64,000 nucleotides of DNA from Frigidibacter sp. ROC022 (lineage in GTDB: Bacteria > Pseudomonadota > Alphaproteobacteria > Rhodobacterales > Rhodobacteraceae): contig NZ_JANQDU010000001.1 of the NCBI RefSeq assembly GCF_024723735.1, positions 1,302,001 through 1,366,000 on the forward strand, in the 5' to 3' direction. The notes below the pieces were generated by a model. It searched no databases. It saw nothing but the letters and a program-made list of their open reading frames with translations, and had not been told where the DNA came from. Position numbers and translations under genes: made by a program. This document shows, piece after piece, positions 26,393 through 34,352 of this stretch; within the stretch, counting starts at the first letter, position 1, and every line of letters starts with the position of its first letter.

Positions 26393-26789
26393 ATTGTCTG
26401 ATCGTCCCGTCTTCTTACCTGTCGTCCCACTGTTGTCGCGGGTTCTTTCCTCTGCCGCCTCATCCCCAGGCTGCAGGACGATTATGCCACAGAATACTGG
26501 TCCGACCAAGGCAAGAGATGTCGCAGATCGGGCGCGGGCGCCGGATCGGCAAGTTTTGGCGCATGGGACCGATCGGCGCGAACACCGGCCGATTCGCCGG
26601 TGCGCCGGACGGCAGGGGTGTGTTCGTGCCGGATTCTTCACCATTGCCGCGCGGGTCCGCCGCGGAATGCCGATTGCCGTGGCCGGACGGCGACAAATGG
26701 GCCAGTTGGCGCATTTGTGAAGCTTCAAGCTCTCAACTATTGGGCTAAGATGCGGTAACAGCGACGTGAAGGGCGCGAAAGGGTTACGG
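26393..26789. other. 397-base divergent intergenic region
   Basis: This lies between the divergent DUF882 and L,D-transpeptidase genes. It holds a probable minus-strand promoter (separate feature) and an inverted repeat ACCGGC/GCCGGT around 26583-26600. A plus-strand -10-like TAAGAT (26746-26751) upstream of the transpeptidase lacks a good -35. I see no open frame or RNA gene that I can support. Confidence 0.5.
26481..26509 (-). promoter_or_regulatory. Probable promoter of the DUF882 gene
   Basis: On the minus strand, TTGGTC (26509-26504) and CATAAT (26486-26481) are spaced by 17 bases. The -10 matches five of six positions and the -35 three of six. It would give a leader of about 80 bases. 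Confidence 0.4.
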
Positions 26790-28406
26790 ATGACGAAGAT
26801 GGTCGACAGCGGCAGACGGACGCTACTGACGGGAGGCGGTGCTGCGGCCGCCTTGTGGTTGAGCGGGGCCGGAGCGGCCAGTGCGACGGCTCTGACGGCG
26901 TTCCGCCAGGCGGTGGCCGAAAGCGCGGCGCAGGACGAGGCCCTGTCGGAGTTCTATCGCAACAACGATTTCGCCGGCATCTGGACCAGTGACAGCGCCG
27001 CCGACGCCGCCCGCCGGGCCGCCCTGCTGGAGGCGCTCGACCAGGCCGCCACGCACGGGCTGCCGGTCGCGGCCTATGACCTTCCGGGGCTCGAGGCGCG
27101 GATGGCCGCGGTGCGGACGCAGCGCGATCTCGGCGAAATCGAAGTGGAATTGAGCCGGGTCCTGCTGCGCTATGCGCGCGATATCCAGACCGGCATTCTG
27201 ACGCCGCGCAAGGTCGATCCGGGCCTGGTGCTGACCGTGCCGCTGCGCGATGGCGCCGAGGTGCTGCGCGGCTTTGCCAAGGCCAGCCCGCGCGGCTATC
27301 TGCGCCGCCTTGCGCCGCAGGCGCCGGAATATGCCCGGCTGATGAAGGAGAAGTTGCGCCTGGAACGTCTGCTGGCCGCCGGTGGCTGGGGACCGAAGGT
27401 GCGCGGCGGTGCGCTGAAGCCCGGCCAGTCGGGCGAAAACGTCGTCGCCCTCCGGAACCGTCTCATCGCGATGGGCTACATGCGCCGCACTGCCAGCGCG
27501 ACCTATGACGCCGACATGCAGAAGGCGGTGCAGCTGTTCCAGGTCGATCACGGAATCTCCACAGATGGCGTGGCAGGAGAGAGCACGCTGCGCGAGATCA
27601 ATGCGCAGGTCGAGGACCGGCTGGCCTCGATCCTCGTCGCGATGGAGCGTGAGCGCTGGATGAACATGCCGCGCGGCGAGCGTCATGTCTGGGTCAACCT
27701 GACTGATTTCACGGCGCAGATCCGCGAGCATGACAAGGTCACCTTCGAGACCCGTGCCGTCGTCGGCGCCAACCGCGCCGACCGCCGGACGCCGGAGTTC
27801 TCGGACCAGATGGAAGTCGTGGTCGCCAACCCGACCTGGAACGTGCCGCGCTCGATCTCGGTCAAGGAATACCTGCCGATGCTCAAGCGGAATCCGAATG
27901 CCGCGGGGCATCTGCGGATCACCGACCGCCGGGGACGGCTGGTCGATCGCGAGGCCGTCGACTGGTCGGCCTACAACGAGCACAACTTCCCCTTCGACAT
28001 GAAACAGCCGCCCTCGTCGGGCAATGCCCTGGGGCTGGTGAAGTTCCTGTTCCCGAACCGCTGGAACATCTACCTGCACGACACGCCCGCCAAGAGCCTG
28101 TTCAAGCGCGAGGTGCGGGCCTTCTCGCATGGCTGCATCCGGCTGATGGACCCGTTCGACTTTGCCTATGCGGTGCTGTCGAAACAGACCGACGACCCCA
28201 AGGGCCTGTTCAAGAAGCATCTGAATTCGCGCCGCGAGTCGCCGATCCCGGTCGAGCCGGCGCTGCCGGTCCACATCACCTACCGGACCGCCTTCACCAC
28301 CGCCAAGGGGCGGATCGGCTATCGCCGCGACGTCTATGGCCGCGACGGACGGGTTTTTGCGGCCCTGAAGGATGCCGGGGTGGTGCTGGACGGCGTTCAT
28401 AGCTAA
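26790..28406 (+). CDS. L,D-transpeptidase of the YcbB type with peptidoglycan-binding domain
   Basis: A 538-residue protein. The start ATG 26790 gives an RR-containing signal (SGRRTLLTGGGAAAALWLSGAGAASA), possibly Tat. A helical scaffold (about 50-200) is followed by a PG_binding_1 domain (about 208-272, KPGQSGENVVALRNRLIAMGY) and a YkuD catalytic domain with FSHGCIRL, where His447 and Cys449 are the catalytic residues. The family forms 3-3 cross-links in peptidoglycan. It is divergent from a predicted 3-3 endopeptidase and upstream of the lpxD cassette after 66 bases. Confidence 0.92.
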   Translation: MTKMVDSGRRTLLTGGGAAAALWLSGAGAASATALTAFRQAVAESAAQDEALSEFYRNNDFAGIWTSDSAADAARRAALLEALDQAATHGLPVAAYDLPGLEARMAAVRTQRDLGEIEVELSRVLLRYARDIQTGILTPRKVDPGLVLTVPLRDGAEVLRGFAKASPRGYLRRLAPQAPEYARLMKEKLRLERLLAAGGWGPKVRGGALKPGQSGENVVALRNRLIAMGYMRRTASATYDADMQKAVQLFQVDHGISTDGVAGESTLREINAQVEDRLASILVAMERERWMNMPRGERHVWVNLTDFTAQIREHDKVTFETRAVVGANRADRRTPEFSDQMEVVVANPTWNVPRSISVKEYLPMLKRNPNAAGHLRITDRRGRLVDREAVDWSAYNEHNFPFDMKQPPSSGNALGLVKFLFPNRWNIYLHDTPAKSLFKREVRAFSHGCIRLMDPFDFAYAVLSKQTDDPKGLFKKHLNSRRESPIPVEPALPVHITYRTAFTTAKGRIGYRRDVYGRDGRVFAALKDAGVVLDGVHS

Positions 28407-28472
28407 ATCCACGGGGCCGAACGGCGGGCCGGGCAGCGTGTCCGGCCGTTACTTCCGGGAGAGGCCCGTGTC

Positions 28473-29579
28473 ATGCTGCTGACTGTTGCCGAGATCGCCG
28501 AAGCCCTGGGCGTGGAACCCCTCGGGGATGCCGGGTTGCAGATGCGTGGCCTGGCGGAACCGGCGCTGGCCGGTCCGGAGGATCTGGCGCTCGCCATGTC
28601 CAGGACCTATCTGGCCGCTCTGGCCCGGGGCCAGGCCCGTGCCGCGGTGGTGCCCGAGGGGACCGACTGGCAGGCCCTGGGGCTGCTGGCCGCGGTGCCG
28701 GTCGGGCGGCCGCGCCTGGCGATGTCCACCCTCACCACCGCTTTCGACCCGGGCCCGGGATGGGCGCCGGGGGTGCACCCGTCGGCGATCGTCGAGGACG
28801 GCGCGATGCTGGGGATCGGCACGTCGGTCGGCGCCTTCGGCGTGATCGGGGCCGGGGCGGTGATCGGCGCCGATTGCCGGATCGGCGACCATGTCTCGAT
28901 CGCGGCCGGGGCGGTGATCGGTGACGGTGCGCTGATCCATCCCGGCACCCGGATCGGTCCGCGGGTGCGGATCGGCGGGGGCTTCATCGCGCAGCCGAAT
29001 GCGGTGGTCGGCTCGGACGGGTTCTCCTTTGTCACCGCCGAGGTCTCGGCGGTCGAGACCGCCCGCGCGACGCTGGTGGGCGACACCGCCGGCATCGAAG
29101 GTCAGGAGTGGCAGCGGATCGCCTCGCTGGGCGGGGTCGAGATCGGCGACGACGTCGAACTCGGCGCGCTCAGCGCCATCGACAGCGGCACGATCCGCCC
29201 GACCCGGATCGGTGACGGCACCAAGATCGACAACATGGTCCATGTCGCGCACAATGTCGTGGTCGGTCGGCATTGCCTGCTCTGCGGCCAGGTCGGAATC
29301 GCCGGATCGACGGTGATCGGGGATTTCGTCGTCCTCGGCGGCCAGTCGGGTGTGGTGGACAATATTACTGTCGGCGACCGGGTGATCGCGGGGGCCGGGT
29401 CGAAACTTCTCTCGAACGTGCCGGCCGGCCGGGTGGTGCAGGGCTATCCGGCGGTCAGGATGGAGACCCATGTCGAGAGCTACAAGGCACTGCGCCGCTT
29501 GCCGCGCCTGATGGAGCGGCTTCGGGCCGCTGCCGGCGATGGTCAGAATGCTGTTTCCAAGCCGCGCGAGAATGACTAA
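28473..29579 (+). CDS. lpxD: UDP-3-O-acylglucosamine N-acyltransferase (LpxD-type), in an ACP/KAS cassette
   Basis: A 368-residue LpxD-like protein. The N-terminal uridine-binding domain (about 1-100) is followed by a left-handed beta-helix of hexapeptide repeats (about 102-335, for example AIVEDGAMLGIGTSVGAFGVIG) and a C-terminal helix. The catalytic His is His260 in IDNMVHVAHNV, matching His239 of E. coli LpxD by motif. LpxD normally sits in a bamA-lpxD-fabZ-lpxA cluster; this one stands before an ACP and a ketoacyl synthase, so it is probably a second copy. It would transfer an acyl chain from ACP to a UDP-amino-sugar. The bamA/lpxA cluster is not in this window. Confidence 0.85.
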   Translation: MLLTVAEIAEALGVEPLGDAGLQMRGLAEPALAGPEDLALAMSRTYLAALARGQARAAVVPEGTDWQALGLLAAVPVGRPRLAMSTLTTAFDPGPGWAPGVHPSAIVEDGAMLGIGTSVGAFGVIGAGAVIGADCRIGDHVSIAAGAVIGDGALIHPGTRIGPRVRIGGGFIAQPNAVVGSDGFSFVTAEVSAVETARATLVGDTAGIEGQEWQRIASLGGVEIGDDVELGALSAIDSGTIRPTRIGDGTKIDNMVHVAHNVVVGRHCLLCGQVGIAGSTVIGDFVVLGGQSGVVDNITVGDRVIAGAGSKLLSNVPAGRVVQGYPAVRMETHVESYKALRRLPRLMERLRAAAGDGQNAVSKPREND

Positions 29580-29609
29580 ATACCTGCGACCGAAAAAGGG
29601 TGCGGTGAG

Positions 29610-29876
29610 ATGAGCGTCAAGGATGAGGTATATCGGATCGTTGCCGAGCAGGCCGTGATCGACGTTGCCGATGTCTCGGACGACAAGACGCTCGAGGCGC
29701 TCGGTATCGACAGCCTGGGGCTGGTCGAATCGATCTTCGCCATCGAGGAGGCCTTCGACATCACGGTGCCCTTCAACGCCAACGAACCCACATCGAGCGA
29801 TTTCGACATTTCTTCGGTCGGCGCCATCGTCCGGGCGGTCGAATCCCTGGTCGCCGAACAGAAGGCCGCCCGCTAG
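29610..29876 (+). CDS. Specialised acyl carrier protein
   Basis: An 88-residue ACP with the phosphopantetheine attachment Ser35 in LGIDSLGLVE. Unlike housekeeping AcpP, the residues after the serine are LGLVESIFAIEEAFDITVPFNANEP, a variant helix II. The protein begins SVKDEVYRIVAEQAVIDVADVSDDKTL. It lies between lpxD (30 bases) and a ketoacyl synthase (2 bases), so it is a dedicated carrier for this cassette and unlikely to be the general fatty acid ACP. Confidence 0.9.
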   Translation: MSVKDEVYRIVAEQAVIDVADVSDDKTLEALGIDSLGLVESIFAIEEAFDITVPFNANEPTSSDFDISSVGAIVRAVESLVAEQKAAR

Positions 29877-29878
29877 GA

Positions 29879-31087
29879 ATGCGGCGCGTTGTCATCACCG
29901 GCGCGGGCACGATCAACGCGCTCGGACATAATGTGCCCGACACGCTGGAGGCGATGCGCGAGGGGCGCTGCGGGATTTCGGATCTCGACATCCGCGATGT
30001 CGAGCGGCTGCAGATCCGGATCGCCGGCCAGGTTCATGACTGGGACGCCGAGGCGCAGTTCAACCGTCAGCAGATCGCGCTCTATGACCGTTTCACCCAG
30101 TTCACCCTGCTCGCCGCGAAAGAGGCGATCACCCAGTCGGGGCTCGAGTTCGGCGGCCAGCTGGCGGCCGAGGCCGGGGTGGTGCTGGGCACCGCCGGGG
30201 GCGGGGTCAACACCTGGGACGAGAATTACCGGGCGGTCTATGAAGACGGCAAGAACCGGGTCCATCCCTTCGTGGTCCCGAAGCTGATGAACAATGCCGC
30301 CGCCTCGCATGTCTCGATCGAGTGGAACCTGAAGGGCCCGGCCTTCACCGTGGCCACCGCCTGTGCCAGCTCGAACCATGCCATGGGGCTGGCCTTCCAG
30401 ATGATCCGCGCCGGCGGCGCCCGGGTGATGGTGACCGGCGGCTCGGAATCGATGCTCTGCTTCGGCGGGGTCAAGGCCTGGGAGGGGCTGCGGGTGATGT
30501 CGCGCGATGCCTGCCGGCCGTTCTCGCTGAACCGCAACGGCATGGTCCAGGGCGAGGGCGCCGGGGTCTTCGTCTTCGAGGATTACGAGCACGCCCGGGC
30601 CCGCGGCGCCGATATCCTGGCCGAGGTGGTCGGTTTCGCGATGACCTCGGACGCCGCCGATATCGTGATGCCGTCCAAGCAGGGCGCCGAACGGGCGATC
30701 TCGGGCGCGATGCGCGATGCCGGGCTGGCCCCGACCGACGTCGGCTACATCAACGCGCATGGCACCGGCACTGCCGCCAATGACAAGACCGAATGCGCCG
30801 CCGTCGCGGATGCCTTCGGCGCCCATGCCGACCGGCTGATGATCTCCTCGACCAAATCCATGCACGGCCATCTGATCGGCGGCACCGGCGCGGTCGAATT
30901 GCTGGCCTGCATCATGGCGCTGCGCGAGGGCGTCATCGCGCCGACGATCGGCTATGAAGAGCCCGATCCGGAATGCGCACTGGACGTGGTGCCCAATACC
31001 GCGCGCGAGGCAAAGGTCGGCGCGGTGCTGTCGAATGCCTTTGCCTTCGGCGGGCTGAATGCGGTGCTGGCCCTGAAACGCGCCTGA
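29879..31087 (+). CDS. Beta-ketoacyl-ACP synthase II-family protein (FabF-like)
   Basis: A 402-residue thiolase-fold condensing enzyme. The catalytic triad is complete: Cys162 in TACASSNHAMG, His294 in NAHGTGTAANDKTE and His329 in SMHGHLIGGTGAVE. It begins two bases after the ACP stop codon, indicating tight coupling. Being a Cys-His-His enzyme it should be a true elongating synthase and not a chain-length factor. With its own ACP and an LpxD, the simplest reading is a dedicated route making an unusual acyl chain for lipid A or a related envelope lipid. Confidence 0.92.
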   Translation: MRRVVITGAGTINALGHNVPDTLEAMREGRCGISDLDIRDVERLQIRIAGQVHDWDAEAQFNRQQIALYDRFTQFTLLAAKEAITQSGLEFGGQLAAEAGVVLGTAGGGVNTWDENYRAVYEDGKNRVHPFVVPKLMNNAAASHVSIEWNLKGPAFTVATACASSNHAMGLAFQMIRAGGARVMVTGGSESMLCFGGVKAWEGLRVMSRDACRPFSLNRNGMVQGEGAGVFVFEDYEHARARGADILAEVVGFAMTSDAADIVMPSKQGAERAISGAMRDAGLAPTDVGYINAHGTGTAANDKTECAAVADAFGAHADRLMISSTKSMHGHLIGGTGAVELLACIMALREGVIAPTIGYEEPDPECALDVVPNTAREAKVGAVLSNAFAFGGLNAVLALKRA

Positions 31088-31110
31088 GCCTGCCGGCCTG
31101 CGCCGCCCCC

Positions 31111-31146
31111 ATCTTCGGGTCCGAAATACTCCCGCCGGAGGCTCCA
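31111..31146 (-). repeat. Partial copy of an intergenic GGAGTATTTC element
   Basis: On the minus strand this reads CTCCGGCGGGAGTATTTCGG followed by ACCCGAAGAT, sharing the C/G-rich-GGAGTATTTC-AAGA pattern with 34171-34199 and 38488-38512. The flanking hairpin of the other copies is not evident here. Confidence 0.45.
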
Positions 31147-31240
31147 CCGCCGGCAGCCCGCGTCACCGGCCCGGGCAGGGGCCGGACAGCAAGACGCCGC
31201 CCCGGGGGGCGGCGTCTGGATCACGAAATCCGCGACCGGC

Positions 31241-31924
31241 TCAGTTGTCCTCGGCGGCCTTCCTGGCTTCGTCGGCCCGTTTCTGGGTCTCTTCATTGGT
31301 CGCTTTCATCTTCTCGAACCCTGCGGTGAAGCCGGTCAGCGACACGGTCAGCTGCACCTTCTGGTCCGGCGCCACCATCGGCACGATGGTCACCACGGCC
31401 TTGGCGCCCTTCTTCAGCTGTGCCACCTCGGCAGAGGTGAAGCCGATCCGCGAGAAGCAGCCGACCTGCGAGCACCAGGTGAAGGGGTAGCGCTTGGCCT
31501 TGCCGCCATCGACCGCCATGGTTAGCTGCGCGGTCAGAAGGGTTTCCAGCGGGGTGATGATCGTGGCGCCGGCGGCGGCTTCCGAACCTTCGGGCAGGGC
31601 CACCATCGAGAATTCGGCGACCGAGTTTCCGTCCTTGTCCTTCAGCAGCTGGTAGAGCTGGCAGGGATCGAACCCGTCCTGGGTGTGGACGCAGCGAACC
31701 TGCCAGTCGCCTTCGGTGGCGATGACGTAATCGGTCCCCGGGGCGTTTTCGGCATCGACTTCCTCGCCGGGGTTGAACTGGTCGGCGGGGCTGACCGGCG
31801 CGTCGGCGGCGGGAGCATCGGCGGCCGGCGCGTCGGTCGCGGGGGCATCCTGGGCGACGGTGGCCAGCGGCAGGCCCAGGGCCAGTACCAGCGCGGCGAG
31901 CGGTGAGAGACGGACTGCGTTCAT
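31241..31924 (-). CDS. Invasion-associated locus B (IalB)-family exported protein
   Basis: A 227-residue protein from ATG 31924. It has a signal peptide (MNAVRLSPLAALVLALGLPLATVAQ), then a short Ala/Asp/Pro repeat (ATDAPAADAPAADAPV), then the IalB domain: GDWQVRCVHTQDGFDPCQLYQLL, TITTPL-like, AVDGGKAKRYPFTWCSQVGCFSRIGF and a Lys/Glu-rich helical C-terminus. Two cysteine pairs (RCV/DPCQ and TWCSQVGC) probably form disulfides. The family was named in Bartonella but is widespread in free-living alphaproteobacteria, so virulence is not implied. It is divergent from a gene-free region. Confidence 0.85.
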   Translation of the reverse strand: MNAVRLSPLAALVLALGLPLATVAQDAPATDAPAADAPAADAPVSPADQFNPGEEVDAENAPGTDYVIATEGDWQVRCVHTQDGFDPCQLYQLLKDKDGNSVAEFSMVALPEGSEAAAGATIITPLETLLTAQLTMAVDGGKAKRYPFTWCSQVGCFSRIGFTSAEVAQLKKGAKAVVTIVPMVAPDQKVQLTVSLTGFTAGFEKMKATNEETQKRADEARKAAEDN

Positions 31925-32153
31925 TCGGATCCTCGGGTGAAAGCCTGTGTCGGGCCGGGTCTTAGCACTCTCCGCAGGGATTGTCAGCGGGGCACGGGCG
32001 CACGGTTGTGTCATGGGCGGGGCCTTGCGGGCCGGGCAGGGGCGGGGGCCGCCGTCCGCCGTGCCCGGCGATGCGCCGCGATCCGGGATCCGTCGGGGCC
32101 GGCAGGGCTCTGCCGCAAGGGCGGAAACGGCGCGGAGGCAAGGGGTTCAAGCG

Positions 32154-32185
32154 AAAGGGGCCAACGAGGGCCCCTTTCTTTATCT
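32154..32185 (+). terminator. Terminator-like hairpin with no gene upstream
   Basis: AAAGGGGCC (32154-32162) pairs perfectly with GGCCCCTTT (32169-32177), followed by the pyrimidine tract CTTTATCTCT. No plus-strand gene ends nearby, so its transcript is unknown; the minus-strand tail is weaker. Confidence 0.5.
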
Positions 32186-32287
32186 CTCCCTGTCGGACTG
32201 GCCGACTTCGTCATGACAAAATTGTTATGCCATGCTTTGCAGTCCGTCAACCGGGCAATAGTGCTGCAAAATATACCTTCGCAGAGC

Positions 32288-32318
32288 AAAAAAGTGCCGC
32301 GTCCGGGTGGGACGCGGC
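32288..32318 (-). terminator. Rho-independent terminator on the minus strand
   Basis: Read on the minus strand, GCCGCGTCC (32318-32310) pairs perfectly with GGACGCGGC (32304-32296) around a five-base loop, then AC and six T residues (32293-32288). No minus-strand coding sequence ends here. Confidence 0.75.
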
Positions 32319-32400
32319 CAGTTCGACAGGGAGGAAGTCAATCCGCAGGCAACCCGATGCCGCCCGCGGACAGGAGGGTTATGCCGGCAATAGATTAAGA
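32288..32400 (-). ncRNA. Candidate small RNA with anti-Shine-Dalgarno motifs
   Basis: The orphan minus-strand terminator implies a transcript starting around 32390-32400, where TAATCT could be a -10 element. The region upstream of the terminator contains two pyrimidine motifs, CCCTCCTG (near 32378-32371) and CTTCCTCCC (near 32337-32329), separated by an imperfect hairpin (CCGCGGG/CCTGCGG). C/U-rich CCUCC motifs of this sort are the known targeting element of stress-induced sRNAs in Rhodobacterales. The promoter is not convincing, so the 5' end is only a guess. Confidence 0.4.
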
Positions 32401-32555
32401 TCGCGTGTGCGGCCCTGCAGGCCGCAGCCCGCCCGGCCACGGGCCACGGCGCCTTGCCGGGCTGGCCGTGTCGGTCCGGGCATGGCAAAAGAGGGCAGGG
32501 CCGGGACGCTGCAGGGCGTGCCGCGGCGCAGGCAGGGCAACAGGGCGGACAGGTG

Positions 32556-34115
32556 ATGACGGACGGTGCGATCTTTGTGGGCGGCGGCGGGCCGGACTAT
32601 GGCACGCCGCAGGAGATGCTGCTGAAATACGGCAACCGGCACGGCTTGATCGCGGGCGCCACCGGCACCGGCAAGACCGTCACCCTGCAGATCCTGGCCG
32701 AGAGCTTCTCGGCCAACGGGGTGCCGGTGTTCCTCTCGGACGTGAAGGGCGATCTCTCCGGGCTCGGCGCCGCCGGGTCCGAGGACTTCAAGCTGCACGA
32801 GGCGTTCCAGTCCCGCGCCGCGAAGATCGGTTTCGAGAGCTATGACTACGCGGCCTTCCCGGTCACCTACTGGGATCTCTACGGCGAGCAGGGCCACCCG
32901 ATCCGGACCACGGTGGCCGAGATGGGACCGCTGCTGCTGAGCCGCCTGATGGATCTCTCCGATGCCCAGGAAGGCGTGTTGAACATCGCGTTCCGGGTCT
33001 CGGACGAACAGGGCCTGCCCCTGCTCGACCTCAAGGACCTGCAGGCGCTGCTGGTCTGGGTCGGCGAGAACGCCAAGGACCTGTCGCTGCGCTACGGCAA
33101 TGTCTCGGGCGCCTCGGTGGGGGCGATCCAGCGCTCGCTGCTGGTGCTGGAGAACCAGGGCGGCGCGATGCTGTTCGGCGAACCGGCGCTGGACCTGGCC
33201 GACATGATGCGGACCGATCCCGACGGGCGCGGCCGGATATCGATCCTCGCCGCCGACAAGCTGATGGGATCGCCCCGGCTCTATGCCACCTTCCTGCTCT
33301 GGCTGCTGAGCGAATTGTTCGAGCAGCTCCCGGAAGTCGGCGATCCCGACAAGCCGAAGCTGGTGTTCTTCTTCGACGAGGCGCATCTGCTCTTCGACGA
33401 TGCCCCCAAGGCGTTGATCGACAAGGTCGAACAGGTGGCGCGGCTGATCCGTTCGAAAGGGGTGGGGGTCTATTTCTGCTCGCAGAATCCCGCCGATGTT
33501 CCCGAGGATATCCTGGGTCAGCTCGGCAACCGGGTGCAGCATGCGCTGCGGGCCTTCACCCCGAACGATCAGAAGGCGCTCCAGCAGGCGGCGCAGACCT
33601 ATCGGCCCAATCCGCGCTTCGACACCGCCGAGACGATCCGCGAGGTCGGCACCGGCGAGGCGGTGACCTCGTTCCTCGAGGCCAAGGGCGCCCCCGGCGT
33701 GGTCGAGCGGACCCTGATCCGCCCGCCCTCGTCGCAGCTCGGCCCGATCGACCCGGCGGCCCGCAAGGCGCTGATCGCGGCCTCGCCGGTCGCGGGAAAA
33801 TACGACACGCCGGTCGATCGCGACTCGGCCTATGAAAAGCTGAAGGCCCGGGCCGAGGCGGCCGCGCGCGAGGCGGAAGCCGCGGCGGGCTCGGAGGTCG
33901 GTCCCGAAAGCGCCGGCGAGGATGACGGCTACAACCATGCAAGGCGCTATGACCCGACCCCGCGCGGCCGCGGGACGTCGAAGTCCAGGCGCAAGGCGAA
34001 GGAAGAGGAGACCTTCGGCGGCGAGGTTGCCAAGGTGGTGATCAAGGAGCTGAAGGGCACCACCGGGCGGCGCATCGTGCGGGGGATTTTCGGCACCCTG
34101 TTCCGCTCGCGCTAG
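32556..34115 (+). CDS. HerA-like ATPase (DUF853/YjgR type)
   Basis: A 519-residue FtsK/HerA-superfamily ATPase. Walker A is in [15 protein letters not shown] (about residues 30-44) and Walker B in [44 protein letters not shown]. The C-terminal domain ends with a charged linker ([13 protein letters not shown]) and [30 protein letters not shown], typical for the YjgR family. The family is widespread, cytoplasmic and of unclear role; a DNA-processing activity is inferred from HerA. The start ATG 32556 is supported by AGGTG. It is unlinked to NurA or other repair partners here. Confidence 0.88.
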   Translation: MTDGAIFVGGGGPDYGTPQEMLLKYGNRHGLIAGATGTGKTVTLQILAESFSANGVPVFLSDVKGDLSGLGAAGSEDFKLHEAFQSRAAKIGFESYDYAAFPVTYWDLYGEQGHPIRTTVAEMGPLLLSRLMDLSDAQEGVLNIAFRVSDEQGLPLLDLKDLQALLVWVGENAKDLSLRYGNVSGASVGAIQRSLLVLENQGGAMLFGEPALDLADMMRTDPDGRGRISILAADKLMGSPRLYATFLLWLLSELFEQLPEVGDPDKPKLVFFFDEAHLLFDDAPKALIDKVEQVARLIRSKGVGVYFCSQNPADVPEDILGQLGNRVQHALRAFTPNDQKALQQAAQTYRPNPRFDTAETIREVGTGEAVTSFLEAKGAPGVVERTLIRPPSSQLGPIDPAARKALIAASPVAGKYDTPVDRDSAYEKLKARAEAAAREAEAAAGSEVGPESAGEDDGYNHARRYDPTPRGRGTSKSRRKAKEEETFGGEVAKVVIKELKGTTGRRIVRGIFGTLFRSR

Positions 34116-34150
34116 CCTGGCTGCTTCGGGCCGCCCTGCGGCTCCGATCC

Positions 34151-34199
34151 GCGGGGGGCCAGCCCCCCGCGCCCCCCGGAGTATTTCCAAGGCAAAGAG
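34151..34199 (+). repeat. Hairpin plus GGAGTATTTCC intergenic element after the HerA-like gene
   Basis: GCGGGGGG (34151-34158) pairs with CCCCCCGC (34163-34170), followed by GCCCCCCGGAGTATTTCC and AAGGCAAAGAG. The same order, a G/C hairpin then CCCC-G-GAG-ATATTTCC-AGG-AAAG, occurs in inverted orientation at 38488-38545. It lies 36 bases after a stop codon, so the hairpin may serve as transcript end. Confidence 0.6.
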
Positions 34200-34352
34200 C
34201 GCATTCGGGGCCCCGTGGGGCGGTCAGCCGGGTCGGGAAAGCGGCAGGGCGAAACCTGCTGCCGATCGCGGCGAAACGGCCCGCGTCTTGCCGCGTCACG
34301 GTCAAGGCGCTCCCTTATCTCTGCCAGAATTTCGGGTTAGCGTCGGGCCGGA

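Larger units (their letters stand above)
31925..32555. other. 631-base gene-poor stretch with two orphan terminator-like hairpins
   Basis: No open frame here looks coding on either strand. It holds a plus-strand terminator-like hairpin (32154-32185), a minus-strand one (32288-32318) with a probable small RNA, and an AT-rich patch (32215-32295). In that patch TTGACG on the minus strand (32250-32245) is followed after 15-17 bases by CATAAC/TAACAA, a weak promoter candidate for a long ialB leader or a short RNA. Confidence 0.55.

Noticed and set aside
32225-32488. 87-codon minus-strand frame through the orphan terminator
   Set aside because: The frame runs straight through a strong terminator hairpin and has no start signal; a small RNA fits better.
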